From the NCBI RefSeq assembly GCF_003584645.1, contig NZ_AP017928.1, forward strand, positions 1,762,981 to 1,826,980: a stretch of DNA of 64,000 nt, given 5' to 3'. The translations under genes were made by a program, and so were the position numbers. Positions 38,800 to 47,436 of the stretch are shown piece by piece; position 1 is the first letter of the stretch, and each line of letters begins with the position of its first letter. The notes under the pieces are model-generated. The model had not been told where the DNA came from, ran no database searches, and was given only the letters and a program-made list of their open reading frames with translations. The stretch comes from Methylocaldum marinum (GTDB taxonomy: Bacteria > Pseudomonadota > Gammaproteobacteria > Methylococcales > Methylococcaceae).

Positions 38800-39825
38800 A
38801 TGCGTCTCTCCGTTTCTCCGAGAACCCTCCTCGTGTTTCTAGTGTCGACGATCGTCGCGGTATCCGGCATTGGTTACTGGTACAAGGCTATCCGGCCTTT
38901 CGAAACAACCGACAATACCTACCTGAAAGCGCATATCAGCCTGATCAGTCCCAAGGAAACGGGCTACGTCAAGGAAGTCCTGTTCGAGGACAACCGGAAG
39001 GTCATGCCGGGCGATCTCCTGGTCGTCATCGACGACCATGATTTCCGGGCGAAGGTCGCGCAGGCGGAAGCGCAAGTCTCCATCGAGACCGCGCGTATCC
39101 AGACCCTGGAAACCGAAAAACGCCCACAAGAGGCCAAAATCCGTCAGGAAAAGGCCAATATCGCGGTTGCCCAAGCCGACCTGGAACGGGCGGCGAAAGA
39201 CCTGAAACGATTCGATCACCTGGCGGCGGACGGCGCGGTCTCGGCCCAAACCCGCGATGTCGCCGAGGCCGCCTATAAGCAAGCCGCGGCCCAACGGGAA
39301 AAGTATCGTTCATCGCGACAGGAAGCGGAAAGCCGCCTGGCCGCCCTGGAAGCCCAGATCGACGAAAGCCGGGCCAGATTGCAGGCGGCCCGGGCCGCGC
39401 TGGACTTGGCCCGCATCGATCTCGCCAACACCCGCATCACGGCGCCTTTCGCCGGAATCATCGGCAATCGCAGCGTGCAGGTCGGGCAACTGGTGAAGCC
39501 CGGCAGCGTGCTCGCTTATCTGATTCCGCTTGATGGGCTCTTCGTCGAAGCCAACTTCAAGGAAACCCAGATCGGACAGATGCAGGCCGGGCAGCCGGTG
39601 GACATCCGAATCGACGCCTACCCCGACAGCCGGTTCGAGGGCATCGTGGACAGTTTCGCGCCCGCATCCGGCTCGGAATTCAGCCTGCTGCCCCCCGAGA
39701 ACGCCACCGGCAACTTCACCAAGATCGTGCGCCGGGTGCCGGTGAAAATCCTGTTCCGGCCCGGCACCGACGTGAGCCGACTGAGGCCGGGCCTCTCGAC
39801 CGTGGTCAAGGTCAAAGTGCGCTAA
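38800..39825 (+). CDS. EmrA/HlyD-type membrane fusion protein
   Basis: 341 residues. N-terminal helix (LLVFLVSTIVAVSGIGYWY), lipoyl half with TDNTYLKAHISLISPKETGYV, coiled coil (about 90-195), second lipoyl half (ITAPFAGIIGNRSVQVGQLV) and a barrel. It resembles EmrA-type adaptors that work with MFS or DUF-type pumps, but no such pump follows; the next gene is on the other strand. It may use the divergently encoded exporter's outer-membrane factor. Likely controlled by the shared TetR operator. Confidence 0.9.
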   Translation: MRLSVSPRTLLVFLVSTIVAVSGIGYWYKAIRPFETTDNTYLKAHISLISPKETGYVKEVLFEDNRKVMPGDLLVVIDDHDFRAKVAQAEAQVSIETARIQTLETEKRPQEAKIRQEKANIAVAQADLERAAKDLKRFDHLAADGAVSAQTRDVAEAAYKQAAAQREKYRSSRQEAESRLAALEAQIDESRARLQAARAALDLARIDLANTRITAPFAGIIGNRSVQVGQLVKPGSVLAYLIPLDGLFVEANFKETQIGQMQAGQPVDIRIDAYPDSRFEGIVDSFAPASGSEFSLLPPENATGNFTKIVRRVPVKILFRPGTDVSRLRPGLSTVVKVKVR

Positions 39826-39871
39826 TCGGCCCCTGACCGGCAAGATGCCGCCCCGGCGATCGGCGATCCAA

Positions 39872-39893
39872 GGTCGGCAAGCCTTGGCCGACG
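39872..39893. repeat. 22-bp palindromic repeat, family A
   Basis: Starts GGTCGGCAAG and ends TTGGCCGACG. Same family as the copies at 15451, 24557 and 24601. It lies between convergent genes. Confidence 0.55.
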
Positions 39894-39955
39894 CAGCCGG
39901 CTGCTCGACCCTCACGCAGGGAAATAATGCCCGCTCCACTGCACGGTCTCGCGGT

Positions 39956-41278
39956 TCAGCGTACCCGCGGTTTGAGTTCGACAGCAAGGCGCCAGCCCGG
40001 ATTGCTTCCCGCCCCCGAGTATGCGCCCCGAAACCGGCCATCCCTTTGCCGCCCGTTGAAGTCCAAGTCGAGATCCGGAAACTCGGAAAACCGGTGCTGA
40101 TCGAGCCGATCTCGTTCCAGGCGGCCCGGTTTGGGAAAGAGACTCAATCGGCCTATCGTCTCGAAAGGACTCCGCAAATAGTCTCGCGCCGCCGCATAGG
40201 CCGCAGTCAAGTTATCTGCCTGTATCCCGCCAAGAATCGGATCTTTTGCGAAAACCGCGTTGCCGGCGATGCGTTGATCCGATTCCCCGGCGCCTTCCTT
40301 AGGCAAAACGCGAATCCCGGTTCCCGGATGCAGGACGGTATTGAAGAAGACTCTCACCTTTCGCGGAATGTCGTTATGCGGCTGAATGGCGACCGCGGGA
40401 AATTCATTGCCGTGAGAACTGTAGAAGAGATTGGAATAAAGAGCGATTCTCCCCTCCCCCTGGAACAAGGCTTCATTCGGATTTTCGAAGAAGAAGTTTC
40501 CGTAGATCAGATAAACGTCGCTTTCGCCAGGTCCCCGCAACGGCCAATGGCCGACCAGGACATTGGGACGCGCGTCGGGTCCTGTCGAACCACCGGCCGC
40601 CTTGCTGAACACGTTGTGGCGAATGACGGTCGCTCTCGGCTCCAGGGGTATCCCGGGAATCCGCGGCCGCGGCTTCTGATGCTTGATTTGCAGGTTATAG
40701 CCGATGGTGTTCGCAATCAGATTGTGTTCTATGACCCCGCCCCAAAAAGGCTGATGGCCGTCCGAATTTCCCAAGTACAGGCCGGTTCCCGCGCCGATGA
40801 CGGTATTGCGGCGAATTTCCCAGTCCCAGGCCGGGCACTTGGTGGAAATTCCGACCAATTGCTGATGCCGCCCGAGATTGTGGATGAGCAGATCTTCCAG
40901 GACGATGTGATGAGCGAACCGCCCCGAGGCCCGAACGCCGTTGACCATCAGCCCCCGCCCGTCGATTTCCAGCTTGCGAAGCGTGATGTAGCTGGAGTCC
41001 TGAATCACGATGGTGTCGTTGCCCGGTCTCGCGGCGAACACCGTACGCCCGCCGACACCTTCCAAGGTAATCGGTTTTCCCGGCCTTCCGTTCTGCCCGT
41101 CTATCCACAATCCCTGCCGATATACGCCGGGCGCGAGAAGCACGGTATCGCCGGGTTTCAGTCGCGAAATCATCTGCCTGTAATTATCCGGGGCGGCATG
41201 AATCACCTCCGCCGAGAGAGAGGCGCTCCAAAACGCCAGTGCCGCGACGGCGGAAAATCGGCAAGCTGGACTGAACAC
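39956..41278 (-). CDS. Secreted right-handed parallel beta-helix protein
   Basis: 440 residues from GTG at 41276-41278 (GGAG eight bases before). A longer frame to 41344 adds residues without family support. A signal peptide (CRFSAVAALAFWSASLSAEV) is followed by the DUF1565/pectate-lyase-like opening (LKPGDTVLLAPGVYRQGLWI) and beta-helix rungs rich in N, G and I (SSYITLRKLEIDGRG, HHIVLEDLLIHNLG, NPNEALFQGEGRIALYSNLFY). It could be a polysaccharide lyase or surface carbohydrate-binding protein. No catalytic assignment possible. Apparently monocistronic. Confidence 0.78.
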   Translation of the reverse strand: MFSPACRFSAVAALAFWSASLSAEVIHAAPDNYRQMISRLKPGDTVLLAPGVYRQGLWIDGQNGRPGKPITLEGVGGRTVFAARPGNDTIVIQDSSYITLRKLEIDGRGLMVNGVRASGRFAHHIVLEDLLIHNLGRHQQLVGISTKCPAWDWEIRRNTVIGAGTGLYLGNSDGHQPFWGGVIEHNLIANTIGYNLQIKHQKPRPRIPGIPLEPRATVIRHNVFSKAAGGSTGPDARPNVLVGHWPLRGPGESDVYLIYGNFFFENPNEALFQGEGRIALYSNLFYSSHGNEFPAVAIQPHNDIPRKVRVFFNTVLHPGTGIRVLPKEGAGESDQRIAGNAVFAKDPILGGIQADNLTAAYAAARDYLRSPFETIGRLSLFPKPGRLERDRLDQHRFSEFPDLDLDFNGRQRDGRFRGAYSGAGSNPGWRLAVELKPRVR

Positions 41279-41466
41279 GAACTGATCTCCGTAATCTGGA
41301 CTCGATAGTGCGCCGGGACGGACGCGGACGCCGAAGGAGTCCATGCTCGGAACCCGTCAGCGTCGATCGAATGAGTTTAAGCACATAAGTGTTTAGGCAG
41401 CCGGTTTCGTGAACTACAATAGCCCGTGGATGCGCTTCAACGGAAGATAGGACAGGAAGAATTCGC

Positions 41467-41914
41467 ATGGATGCCGGTTCAATCAGGCGACTGTTAGTCG
41501 TTTTTCTGATCATTCAGCACGAGACATCGGCTTTGGCACAGGGCGGCGCCGAATCCACCGACCGTCCCAGCGCACGCAAGCCCGATCTGCCGGGACTGCT
41601 CGGCCCGAGCCCACCGCCGGGTTTGTCTCTGCCGCCGGAACCCGAAACCGCTCCGCCTCCCGAGCCCGACGAGGAATCATTCACCATCAAGGGCTATGCC
41701 TTCGAAGGCAATACCGCATATCGATAGCAAGGTACATGCCCTGGAAGGCGGCATCAGCCATCCCGTGATCAATAATCTCCGGCGGCGATTGACGCTCGGC
41801 GCTTCGTTCGCCGTGCGCGAAACCGAAACCGAACTGCTCGGCGAATCGTTCTCGTTTGTTCCAGGCGTAGAGAGCAACGGTATCCACTTCCACGAGTGGT
41901 TCGACGCCTTTTAG
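41467..41914 (+). pseudogene. Internally deleted ShlB/FhaC-type (TpsB) secretion transporter
   Basis: The first frame (41467-41727) encodes a signal peptide (LLVVFLIIQHETSALAQ), a proline-rich linker and the beginning of a POTRA domain (SFTIKGYAFEGNTAY), then stops. From about 41745 a different frame encodes a TpsB barrel piece (GGISHPVINNLRRRLTLGA, ETELLGESFSFVPGVESNG), then stops at 41914. An intact protein has about 550 residues, so most of the POTRA and barrel parts have been lost between the two pieces. No TpsA exoprotein gene is nearby. Confidence 0.7.
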
Positions 41915-42267
41915 AACCTATCGCTGTAGGCGGTTCGCCCTGAGCCCTTCGACAGGCTCAGGACAGGCGTCAGTACAAGTGCCCCTTAACTTAACGGCAG
42001 TGATCCAAAGGTGGATCAGGCGCGCACGGCCCGACCTGTGCCGCGGCCACTGGACTCACCGCGCGCCGTAACCCACCGGTTGTGTGGGGTGGCACGGGTG
42101 TGATTGGAGGCTAAATCCTGAGTGCTACGTCATGGTTGCGACCGGGGAGGAAGACCACTTGTGCGGATACTTACCAACTCAAGTCAACCGGATGTTTGCT
42201 TAATCTCCAAAAACTCACCCAAAATCCTCTCTTTCGCCGACGGAAGGTTGCCAGAAAACTTATCGCA
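41915..42267. other. Repeat-bearing gap between two pseudogenes
   Basis: 353 bases without a credible gene. It holds the family-D repeat (41937-41970) and a GTAACCCACCG half of the family-E repeat near 42067. No RNA gene or strong promoter recognised. Confidence 0.4.
41937..41970. repeat. Dispersed palindromic repeat, family D
   Basis: GCCCTGAGCCCTTCGA paired with GGCTCAGGACAGGC. A related copy in the opposite sense lies at 45952-45987. This CTGAGC...GCTCAG type is common as a REP-like element in bacterial genomes. Confidence 0.6.
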
Positions 42268-43412
42268 ATGAACGAACCGCTGAAGCACTACCTCAAGAAC
42301 GTGATCGAAAACTTCCGGCGCCTCGATTCCCGGGGGGTAATGCAGGTCGCCCGGATCGTGGAGTTGGATTTGAACGAGGTTTTTCATCCCGCTCAAGCTT
42401 CGGATGGCAGAGCGGGACCGGCTGGATTTCAGCCTGGATCAGGACCCCCAGCCCGATGAGCTTGATCTGAACAACCGAGAAAGATTCGGTCCGCGCCGCT
42501 TGACCGTCCGTCACCGCCGGGAAGCCAGCGAGACGGCGTTGACGGTCGACGGTCTTCTTCAACGCTCCCACCGCCGGGTCATTTTGGGCGATCCGGGAGC
42601 AGGCAAGACGACGCTTTTTCGCTACCTGGCAGTCCGTTCCGCTCAAGGCGACGAAAACCTTCCGATTCCGATCTACATCACCCTGCGTTATTTCGGCGAG
42701 TGGCAGCAACGCAACCGGCGAAAGCCCAAGGACGCCTTGCTCGATTACTGGGTCGAGGAAGGCCTGGCGGAATTCGGTATCACCGATCCATTGGAGCGAA
42801 GGGAGATTCTTTCCGCTCTCGAAGTCGATCTTAGTCAAGGCTGGGTCCTGTTCCTGTTCGACGGATTGGACGAACAGCGCAACCCGGAAACCAAGAACGA
42901 GACCGCCGAAGCGATCCGCGCCCTGGATCTTCGCTATCACGGCAACAGTTGGCTGGTGACATCGCGGATCATCGGCTACGGTGGCGTGCTCAGCGGCTCC
43001 TTCGACGAAGCCATCGTGCAGCCTTTCGAGGCGGAGGAACGCAATGCCTACCTGAATAACTGGTTCCTGGCGGTGGAACAGCGCGAAGATCCGGCCTGGC
43101 TGCTGGCGCGCAAGCAGCAGGGAGCGGCGGCCCAGCCGGACGAATTCACCCGGCAAAACGCCTTGCGCAAAGCCGAAATCCTCATCAATCAGATCGATGA
43201 AGTACCGGGGATAAGTGAGTTAGCGGCGAATCCCCTGCTCTGCACCATCATCGCCCTGATCTTTCTGCAAGGCGGCACCCTGCCCGATTCCCGCGCCGAG
43301 CTCTATAAGTTGTGCGTGGACACCTTTATCTTCAACTGGGAGATGAACAAGCGCCGGCGGCCCCAAGACGGGCCGCAGTTGAACAAGGAAGAAACACAGG
43401 CGGCGCTGGAAG
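42268..43412 (+). pseudogene. NACHT-domain NTPase, frameshifted and cut by an IS200 element
   Basis: N-terminal frame from ATG 42268 (MNEPLKHYLKNVIENFRRLD ... ELDLNEVF) is a typical start of bacterial NACHT proteins. After a run of five T (42380-42384) the sense continues in the next frame (IPLKLRMAERDRLDF), so one extra base breaks it. The second frame has Walker A GDPGAGKTTLFRYLA, Walker B VLFLFDGLDE, a sensor LVTSRI and the helical PGISELAANPLLCTIIALIF. The frame ends at about residue EETQAALE, where the IS200 element begins. STAND NTPases of this type act in signalling or phage defence. Downstream sensor part not recognised. Confidence 0.8.
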
Positions 43413-44024
43413 TTAAATCACCCCCGGCAAAGCCGGGGGCTTATTGGGTGAGCGCCTCGAAGGCGCCGTAAAATCATGAGCCGCCCAAGGCGGCTGTTTA
43501 CAGGCCCAGCTTCATCTGGTCAATACGCTCATCCTCCTGTTCCTGATGGCGGATATACGCCCGAACCATAGCCTCATCCAAACCCACCGTGGACACAAAA
43601 TATCCCCTCGCCCAGAAATTCTCCCCGGTGAAGTTCCTCTGCCGCCCCCCAAACTGCCGGGCGATTTGGATCGCACTCTTACCCTTGATGTAGCCCACCA
43701 CGTTCGAAACCGCATACTTCGGCGGAATGCTGATACACATATGAACGTGGTCGCCCATCAGGTGACCTTCTACTATTTTCGATTCCTTGTGCCCGGCAAG
43801 CTCATGAAATATCTCTCCATGATGCCGCTTGAGCGCACCAAAAATCTGTTTCTTCCGCCGCTTCGGGATGAACACCACATGATACTTACAATCCCACCGG
43901 GTGTGGGAAAGACTCTGGTACTCTTTCATTGTGAACCTCCTTCTCTTGGTCGAGATTTCAGGTTCACGATGACCGTTGTACAAGTCAAACCTCGGTGCGT
44001 CCCCCGGCAAAGCCGGGGGCTTAC
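43411..44024 (-). mobile_element. IS200-group insertion sequence
   Basis: About 0.6 kb, one Y1 transposase gene on the minus strand and no tnpB. Both ends carry the same hairpin: CCCCCGGC, AAA, GCCGGGGG followed by CTTA, at 43421-43443 and 44001-44023. Further short hairpins sit at 43451-43465 and 43481-43495. Exact ends are inferred, since IS200 elements have no terminal inverted repeats. Confidence 0.85.
43498..43929 (-). CDS. tnpA: IS200-family Y1 (HUH) transposase TnpA
   Basis: 143 residues from the ATG at 43927-43929, eight bases after AGGAGG. A longer frame exists but lacks this site. The HUH motif is His61-Val-His63 in GDHVHMCISIPP, and the catalytic tyrosine is Tyr125 in AMVRAYIRHQEQ. 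Full length for the family, so the element is probably active. It performs single-strand cut-and-paste transposition guided by the end hairpins. Confidence 0.95.
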   Translation of the reverse strand: MKEYQSLSHTRWDCKYHVVFIPKRRKKQIFGALKRHHGEIFHELAGHKESKIVEGHLMGDHVHMCISIPPKYAVSNVVGYIKGKSAIQIARQFGGRQRNFTGENFWARGYFVSTVGLDEAMVRAYIRHQEQEDERIDQMKLGL

Positions 44025-44180
44025 CTCAATGAGTTAAGCGGAATGGTAGATAGAGCCCACGAAATACGCCTTCTGGAAAAAGGCCGGGAAATTCGCGAAC
44101 GAGTCATTCAGGCTGCCCGTGGATCATCGTCTCCGACGGATTTGGAAGTGACTCCGTCAGGCGCCTCGGCTGCCGGCTAA
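44025..44180 (+). pseudogene. Short coding remnant right of the IS200 element
   Basis: One open frame (LNELSGMVDRAHEIRLLEKG ... SGASAAG, stop at 44178-44180) with protein-like composition: a charged helix then a Ser/Pro tail. It may be the very end of the interrupted NACHT gene or an unrelated remnant. It has no start or ribosome site of its own. Confidence 0.3.
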
Positions 44181-44272
44181 ATGGCTCTCGAAAAATACTA
44201 GGCCCTTCACCCTCCACGAGCCAACACCCTGACCCGCCTCATACCCTTGAAAACCGCGTCTTTCATCCAGAG

Positions 44273-44350
44273 CGTAACCCACCGTTCGGGGTAGTTCGGT
44301 GGGTTACGGCCGAACCCGCGATCGATGGGTTTCGCTTCGCTCTACCCATC
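44273..44350. repeat. Composite palindromic repeat, family E
   Basis: Two hairpins in a row: CGTAACCCACCG (44273-44284) with CGGTGGGTTACG (44297-44308), then GATGGGT (44324-44330) with ACCCATC (44344-44350). Fills most of the 290-base gap between the IS region and the next gene. A half copy lies near 42067. Confidence 0.6.
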
Positions 44351-44474
44351 CTATAAGCAAATCGTTTTCAAGCAGACAGGGATGTAATTGGTGGCCAAAT
44401 TCGAAGCAAGAAGATGAAGTCGAGGCGAAAAACGTTCATCGTCCGAGGGTGAGGAGAAACCTGAGCTTGACAAG

Positions 44475-44828
44475 CTACACCGCCTTGACAGCTGACGCCG
44501 CGCAACCCAACAAATCGTCGATGGCGGAAGCCAATCGCGCCAAGTCCTCGAAGGTTTGCGCCGTGTTGTTGACGTCGGCGATCGCATCGGCCATGTCTCT
44601 GGCGATAGTGTCGATGTCGGCCGACGCGGACTGATAAGCGGCCATTCCTTCATCGAAGACCGCATCCGCCAGAGCGTGCTGCTTCGCGTCCAGGTCTCGT
44701 CGCCAAGCATCGAATTCCTTGCGTTCCGGGCTCTCTTTCGGAAAACTTCCTCTTGCCACGTCGATCTCGGTAATGATGTCGCCGATGACCCGGATCAAGT
44801 CGAGCCGAGACAGATCTTGGTCGAACAC
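44475..44828 (-). CDS. Hypothetical helical protein paired with the upstream lipoprotein
   Basis: 117 residues, almost all helix, beginning MFDQDLSRLDLIRVIGDIIT, with an acidic middle (SPERKEFDAWRRDLDAKQ) and heptad-like IDTIARDMADAIADVNN. No signal peptide. It starts 17 bases after the lipoprotein gene on the same strand, so the two are probably one operon. Family not recognised. Confidence 0.6.
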   Translation of the reverse strand: MFDQDLSRLDLIRVIGDIITEIDVARGSFPKESPERKEFDAWRRDLDAKQHALADAVFDEGMAAYQSASADIDTIARDMADAIADVNNTAQTFEDLARLASAIDDLLGCAASAVKAV

Positions 44829-44845
44829 GGAAGCCTCCTGTTTGG

Positions 44846-45883
44846 CTAAAAGTTCTTCTCAATCTGCTGAATCGCCATGCCGACCCGATTGGCACGCGCC
44901 GCGAACAATTCGATTTGATCGGCCAGGCTGGACAAATCGGTCGGCGTCTTGGGCGACCTTGCGTAGGCGACCAGAGCCGAATAGGCATCGGCCATGGCGT
45001 TCAGCCCTTCGTTCGGATTGGTCAACGGAAACGATTCCCAGACGTCCAGATAGGCGATGAGTTCGTCGGCCCGTTGCCTCCGCTGATCGAAATCGGCCTT
45101 GGCGCCGAGAGTGTCTTCGTAGGCGTCCACGTAGTCCACACGCTGCGCCGAAAGCGCGTTGCGCTTTCTTTCGTAGGCGATGGTGATGTCGTCCCGAATG
45201 GCGTGGATGAGGTCTCTGATCGGAGCTTCGCCGGACAAGATCGCGTGATCCAACGCCGCCTGAATCTTCTTTTCCCCCGCAATTCGGGCTACTTCTCCGA
45301 CGATTTTCACGGCGGGACCCGCGGAGTTTACAAACCGATCATTTGTGGGTCTCTTGGCCAATAGGCTCACATTGTTCGAAAGCTTTTGCAGGGAGTCGGC
45401 GAGATCGGAGGCGCTCGCGGTGATTCGCTCCGGCGCCTCGGAATTTGCCAGGTAGCCGAGCAATTCGCCGTAGCGCGACAAGCTGTCGAGAGCCGCAAGC
45501 CTGACCGCTATCTCCTCGGGCGAGAAGGATTGCGTCTTTTCGATTTCATCCAGGCGGATATGTCGGTTACTGGCGGCCTGCCGCCTGATATAGGCATCTC
45601 GTTCGATCTTGTTCAGCTGCGTCAGGTAGATCCGCGCGCTATGGACGGTCACCGAAGAGGCATCCTGAAAGGTACTGACCGGCGCCCGGTACGCCGTGGT
45701 ATCCGCGCAGCCCGCCAGCATGCAGGCTACTCCTAGCCAGGTTACTGTGCGTAAAGAAAGTAAAGCCCTGTTCGAATTGCCTTCACCCCAACCCTCTGCA
45801 AGAAGGAGAGGAGGCTCTTGTGGCTTTACGTTCTTGACCGTTGGTGACGCTTTGCGATCGATCAGGCAGTACGACTCACTCAT
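44846..45883 (-). CDS. Hypothetical helical lipoprotein with a repeat-derived N-terminal extension
   Basis: 345 residues from ATG 45881-45883 (an ATG at 45922 is also in frame). A normal lipoprotein signal (TVTWLGVACMLAGC) appears only after about 45 residues. The preceding stretch (KPQEPPLLLAEGWGEGNSNRA) is encoded by repeat families B and C. The mature part is long and helical (TQLNKIERDAYIRRQAAS ... FAARANRVGMAIQQIEKNF). No known family. No in-frame start lies between the repeat and the signal, so the extension must be translated or the gene is damaged. Confidence 0.6.
   Translation of the reverse strand: MSESYCLIDRKASPTVKNVKPQEPPLLLAEGWGEGNSNRALLSLRTVTWLGVACMLAGCADTTAYRAPVSTFQDASSVTVHSARIYLTQLNKIERDAYIRRQAASNRHIRLDEIEKTQSFSPEEIAVRLAALDSLSRYGELLGYLANSEAPERITASASDLADSLQKLSNNVSLLAKRPTNDRFVNSAGPAVKIVGEVARIAGEKKIQAALDHAILSGEAPIRDLIHAIRDDITIAYERKRNALSAQRVDYVDAYEDTLGAKADFDQRRQRADELIAYLDVWESFPLTNPNEGLNAMADAYSALVAYARSPKTPTDLSSLADQIELFAARANRVGMAIQQIEKNF
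45742..45818. repeat. Adjacent family-C and family-B repeats
   Basis: TTACTGTGCGTAAAG with AAAGTAAAG and TTCGAATTGCC (family C), then TTCACCCCAACCCTCT and GAAGGAGAGGAGG (family B). Matches 24771 and 16606. It lies within the lipoprotein gene. Confidence 0.6.
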
Positions 45884-45951
45884 TTTCGAACTTCTTCGTC
45901 GGACCCGTGCCTTATAGCACATCTCAGCAGGCCAGGAAATCCTCCGACAGG

Positions 45952-45987
45952 CCTGTCCTGAGCCCTTCGACTTAGCTCAGGGCGAGC
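45952..45987. repeat. Dispersed palindromic repeat, family D
   Basis: CCTGTCCTGAGC, CCTTCGACTTA, GCTCAGGGCGAGC. Same family as 41937 in the opposite sense, between two minus-strand genes. Confidence 0.6.
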
Positions 45988-46078
45988 GCACTGCTGAGAA
46001 AAACTCCGAACAGACGCGTCGTATTGGCGGCTTTGAGACGCCGACAGGATCAAAAGACAAAATGTTCTTTTTTCTCCT

Positions 46079-46110
46079 CCGGTCGGGTCAGCAAAGCCCA
46101 ACCCGACCGG
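46079..46110. terminator. Strong hairpin downstream of the sugar dehydrogenase gene
   Basis: CCGGTCGGGT (46079-46088) pairs perfectly with ACCCGACCGG (46101-46110). It lies 34 bases past the stop of the minus-strand gene. On that strand it is followed by A-rich rather than T-rich sequence, so intrinsic termination is doubtful. Confidence 0.4.
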
Positions 46111-46143
46111 ATAGTCCGACGATTTCCGGGAACCGCTACCCTC

Positions 46144-47373
46144 CTATCGCTTCGGCACGATCTTCCACAGTTCGCCCTTGCTCTCGTCGGTAACGACATA
46201 CAATTCCCCGGCCGGTCCCTGCCGTACGTCGCGCACGCGCTGGCGCCGACCGGCAAGGAGATGTTCCTCGCCCTTCACCCGGTCGTTCGCGAGAACGATG
46301 CGCACCAGCCGCCCGTCCTTGAGGTTGCCGGTAAAAAGACTGCCGCGCCATGCCGGAAAGGCATCGCCCGTATAGAACTGCGCGCCCGAGGGTGCGATCA
46401 CCGGGTCCCAGTAATAGACGGGTTGCTCGAAACCGGGACGGGCCGTCACCGCGCCCGGAATCGGCTCCCCCGAGTATTCCTCGCCGTAGGCGACCAGCGG
46501 CCAGCCGTAGTTCTTGCCCTTGACGATCAGATTCAGCTCGTCGCCGCCCTTAGCGCCGTGCTCGACCACCCAGAATCGTCCTTCCGGATCGAAGGCCGTG
46601 GCCTGGATGTTGCGATGGCCGAGCGTCCAGATCTCGGGCAGCGCGTTGGCCTGACCGACGAAGGGGTTTTCCTTCGGCGCCGAGCCGTCCGGGTTGATCC
46701 GCAGGACCTTGCCCAGATGGCTGTCGAGCCGCTGCGCATACTTGCGCATCTCCGCGTCCCAGCGCTCACCGGTCGTCACGTACAGCATGCCGTCACGACC
46801 GAAGGCGAGCCGCGAACCGTAGTGCTTGTCGCCGTCGTAGGTCGGCAGCGCCCTAAAGATCACCCGAACCTGGTCCAGGCTCCGCCGGTCGGGGGACAGC
46901 ACGCCGCGGGCGACGCTGGTGCCGTTGCCGCCCCGGCGCGGTTCGGAATAGCTCCAATAGATCGCCCGGTCCGCAGCAAAGTTCGGGCTGAGCGCGATGT
47001 CGAGCAAGCCGCCCTGGCCGCGTGCATCGACCGCCGGCACGCCTGAGATCGGCTGCCCTAGCTCGCCTTTGGCCGAGACGATCCGCAAACGGCCGGGTTT
47101 TTCCGTGACCAGCAGATCGCCGCCCGGAAGCGGCTCCACCGCCCACGGCTGCGAGAGCCCCGTCGCGAGCACGATGACGTCGAAAGCGACGTTCGATTCG
47201 ATCGCGCAAGCTCGGGTCTGGCCGGGAAACGCCGGACGCTGGCTTGGCACGTTGGGCTCGCGCGTTTCGAGAGGCGGACAGGCACCCGTCCCGCCGGAGG
47301 TCTGCGCCCCGGCGCTGCCCGCCGCGGCAGCCAAGGCGATCATCGAGATGAATGCGGTGCGGAAAGTCTGCAT
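46144..47373 (-). CDS. PQQ-dependent soluble sugar dehydrogenase family protein
   Basis: 409 residues. A signal peptide (TAFISMIALAAAAGSAGAQT) is followed by a six-bladed beta-propeller of the GDH-B/YliI type: GLSQPWAVEPLPGGDLLVTEKPG opening, GLLDIALSPNF, HYGSRLAFGRDGMLYVTTGER, LGHRNIQATAFDPEGRFWVVEHG and YGEEYSG. These hold the PQQ and calcium ligands and the catalytic histidine region of aldose dehydrogenases. Periplasmic oxidation of sugars or aldoses is likely. Separated from the cob operon by about 95 bases, with GGAGGG before the ATG. Confidence 0.92.
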   Translation of the reverse strand: MQTFRTAFISMIALAAAAGSAGAQTSGGTGACPPLETREPNVPSQRPAFPGQTRACAIESNVAFDVIVLATGLSQPWAVEPLPGGDLLVTEKPGRLRIVSAKGELGQPISGVPAVDARGQGGLLDIALSPNFAADRAIYWSYSEPRRGGNGTSVARGVLSPDRRSLDQVRVIFRALPTYDGDKHYGSRLAFGRDGMLYVTTGERWDAEMRKYAQRLDSHLGKVLRINPDGSAPKENPFVGQANALPEIWTLGHRNIQATAFDPEGRFWVVEHGAKGGDELNLIVKGKNYGWPLVAYGEEYSGEPIPGAVTARPGFEQPVYYWDPVIAPSGAQFYTGDAFPAWRGSLFTGNLKDGRLVRIVLANDRVKGEEHLLAGRRQRVRDVRQGPAGELYVVTDESKGELWKIVPKR

Positions 47374-47436
47374 GGATCGGCCCTCCTTTGCCGGATGATT
47401 TCATTGCTGAGACCAGCGAGACAATAAGAAGTGCGC

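Noticed and set aside
39845..41308. A 487-codon plus-strand frame opposite the beta-helix gene
   Set aside because: Antisense shadow. The minus-strand product has a signal peptide and beta-helix rungs.
43421..44023. Two identical GC-rich repeats considered as a mini CRISPR or terminator pair
   Set aside because: Only two copies, 580 bases apart and flanking a Y1 transposase, so they are IS200 end hairpins.
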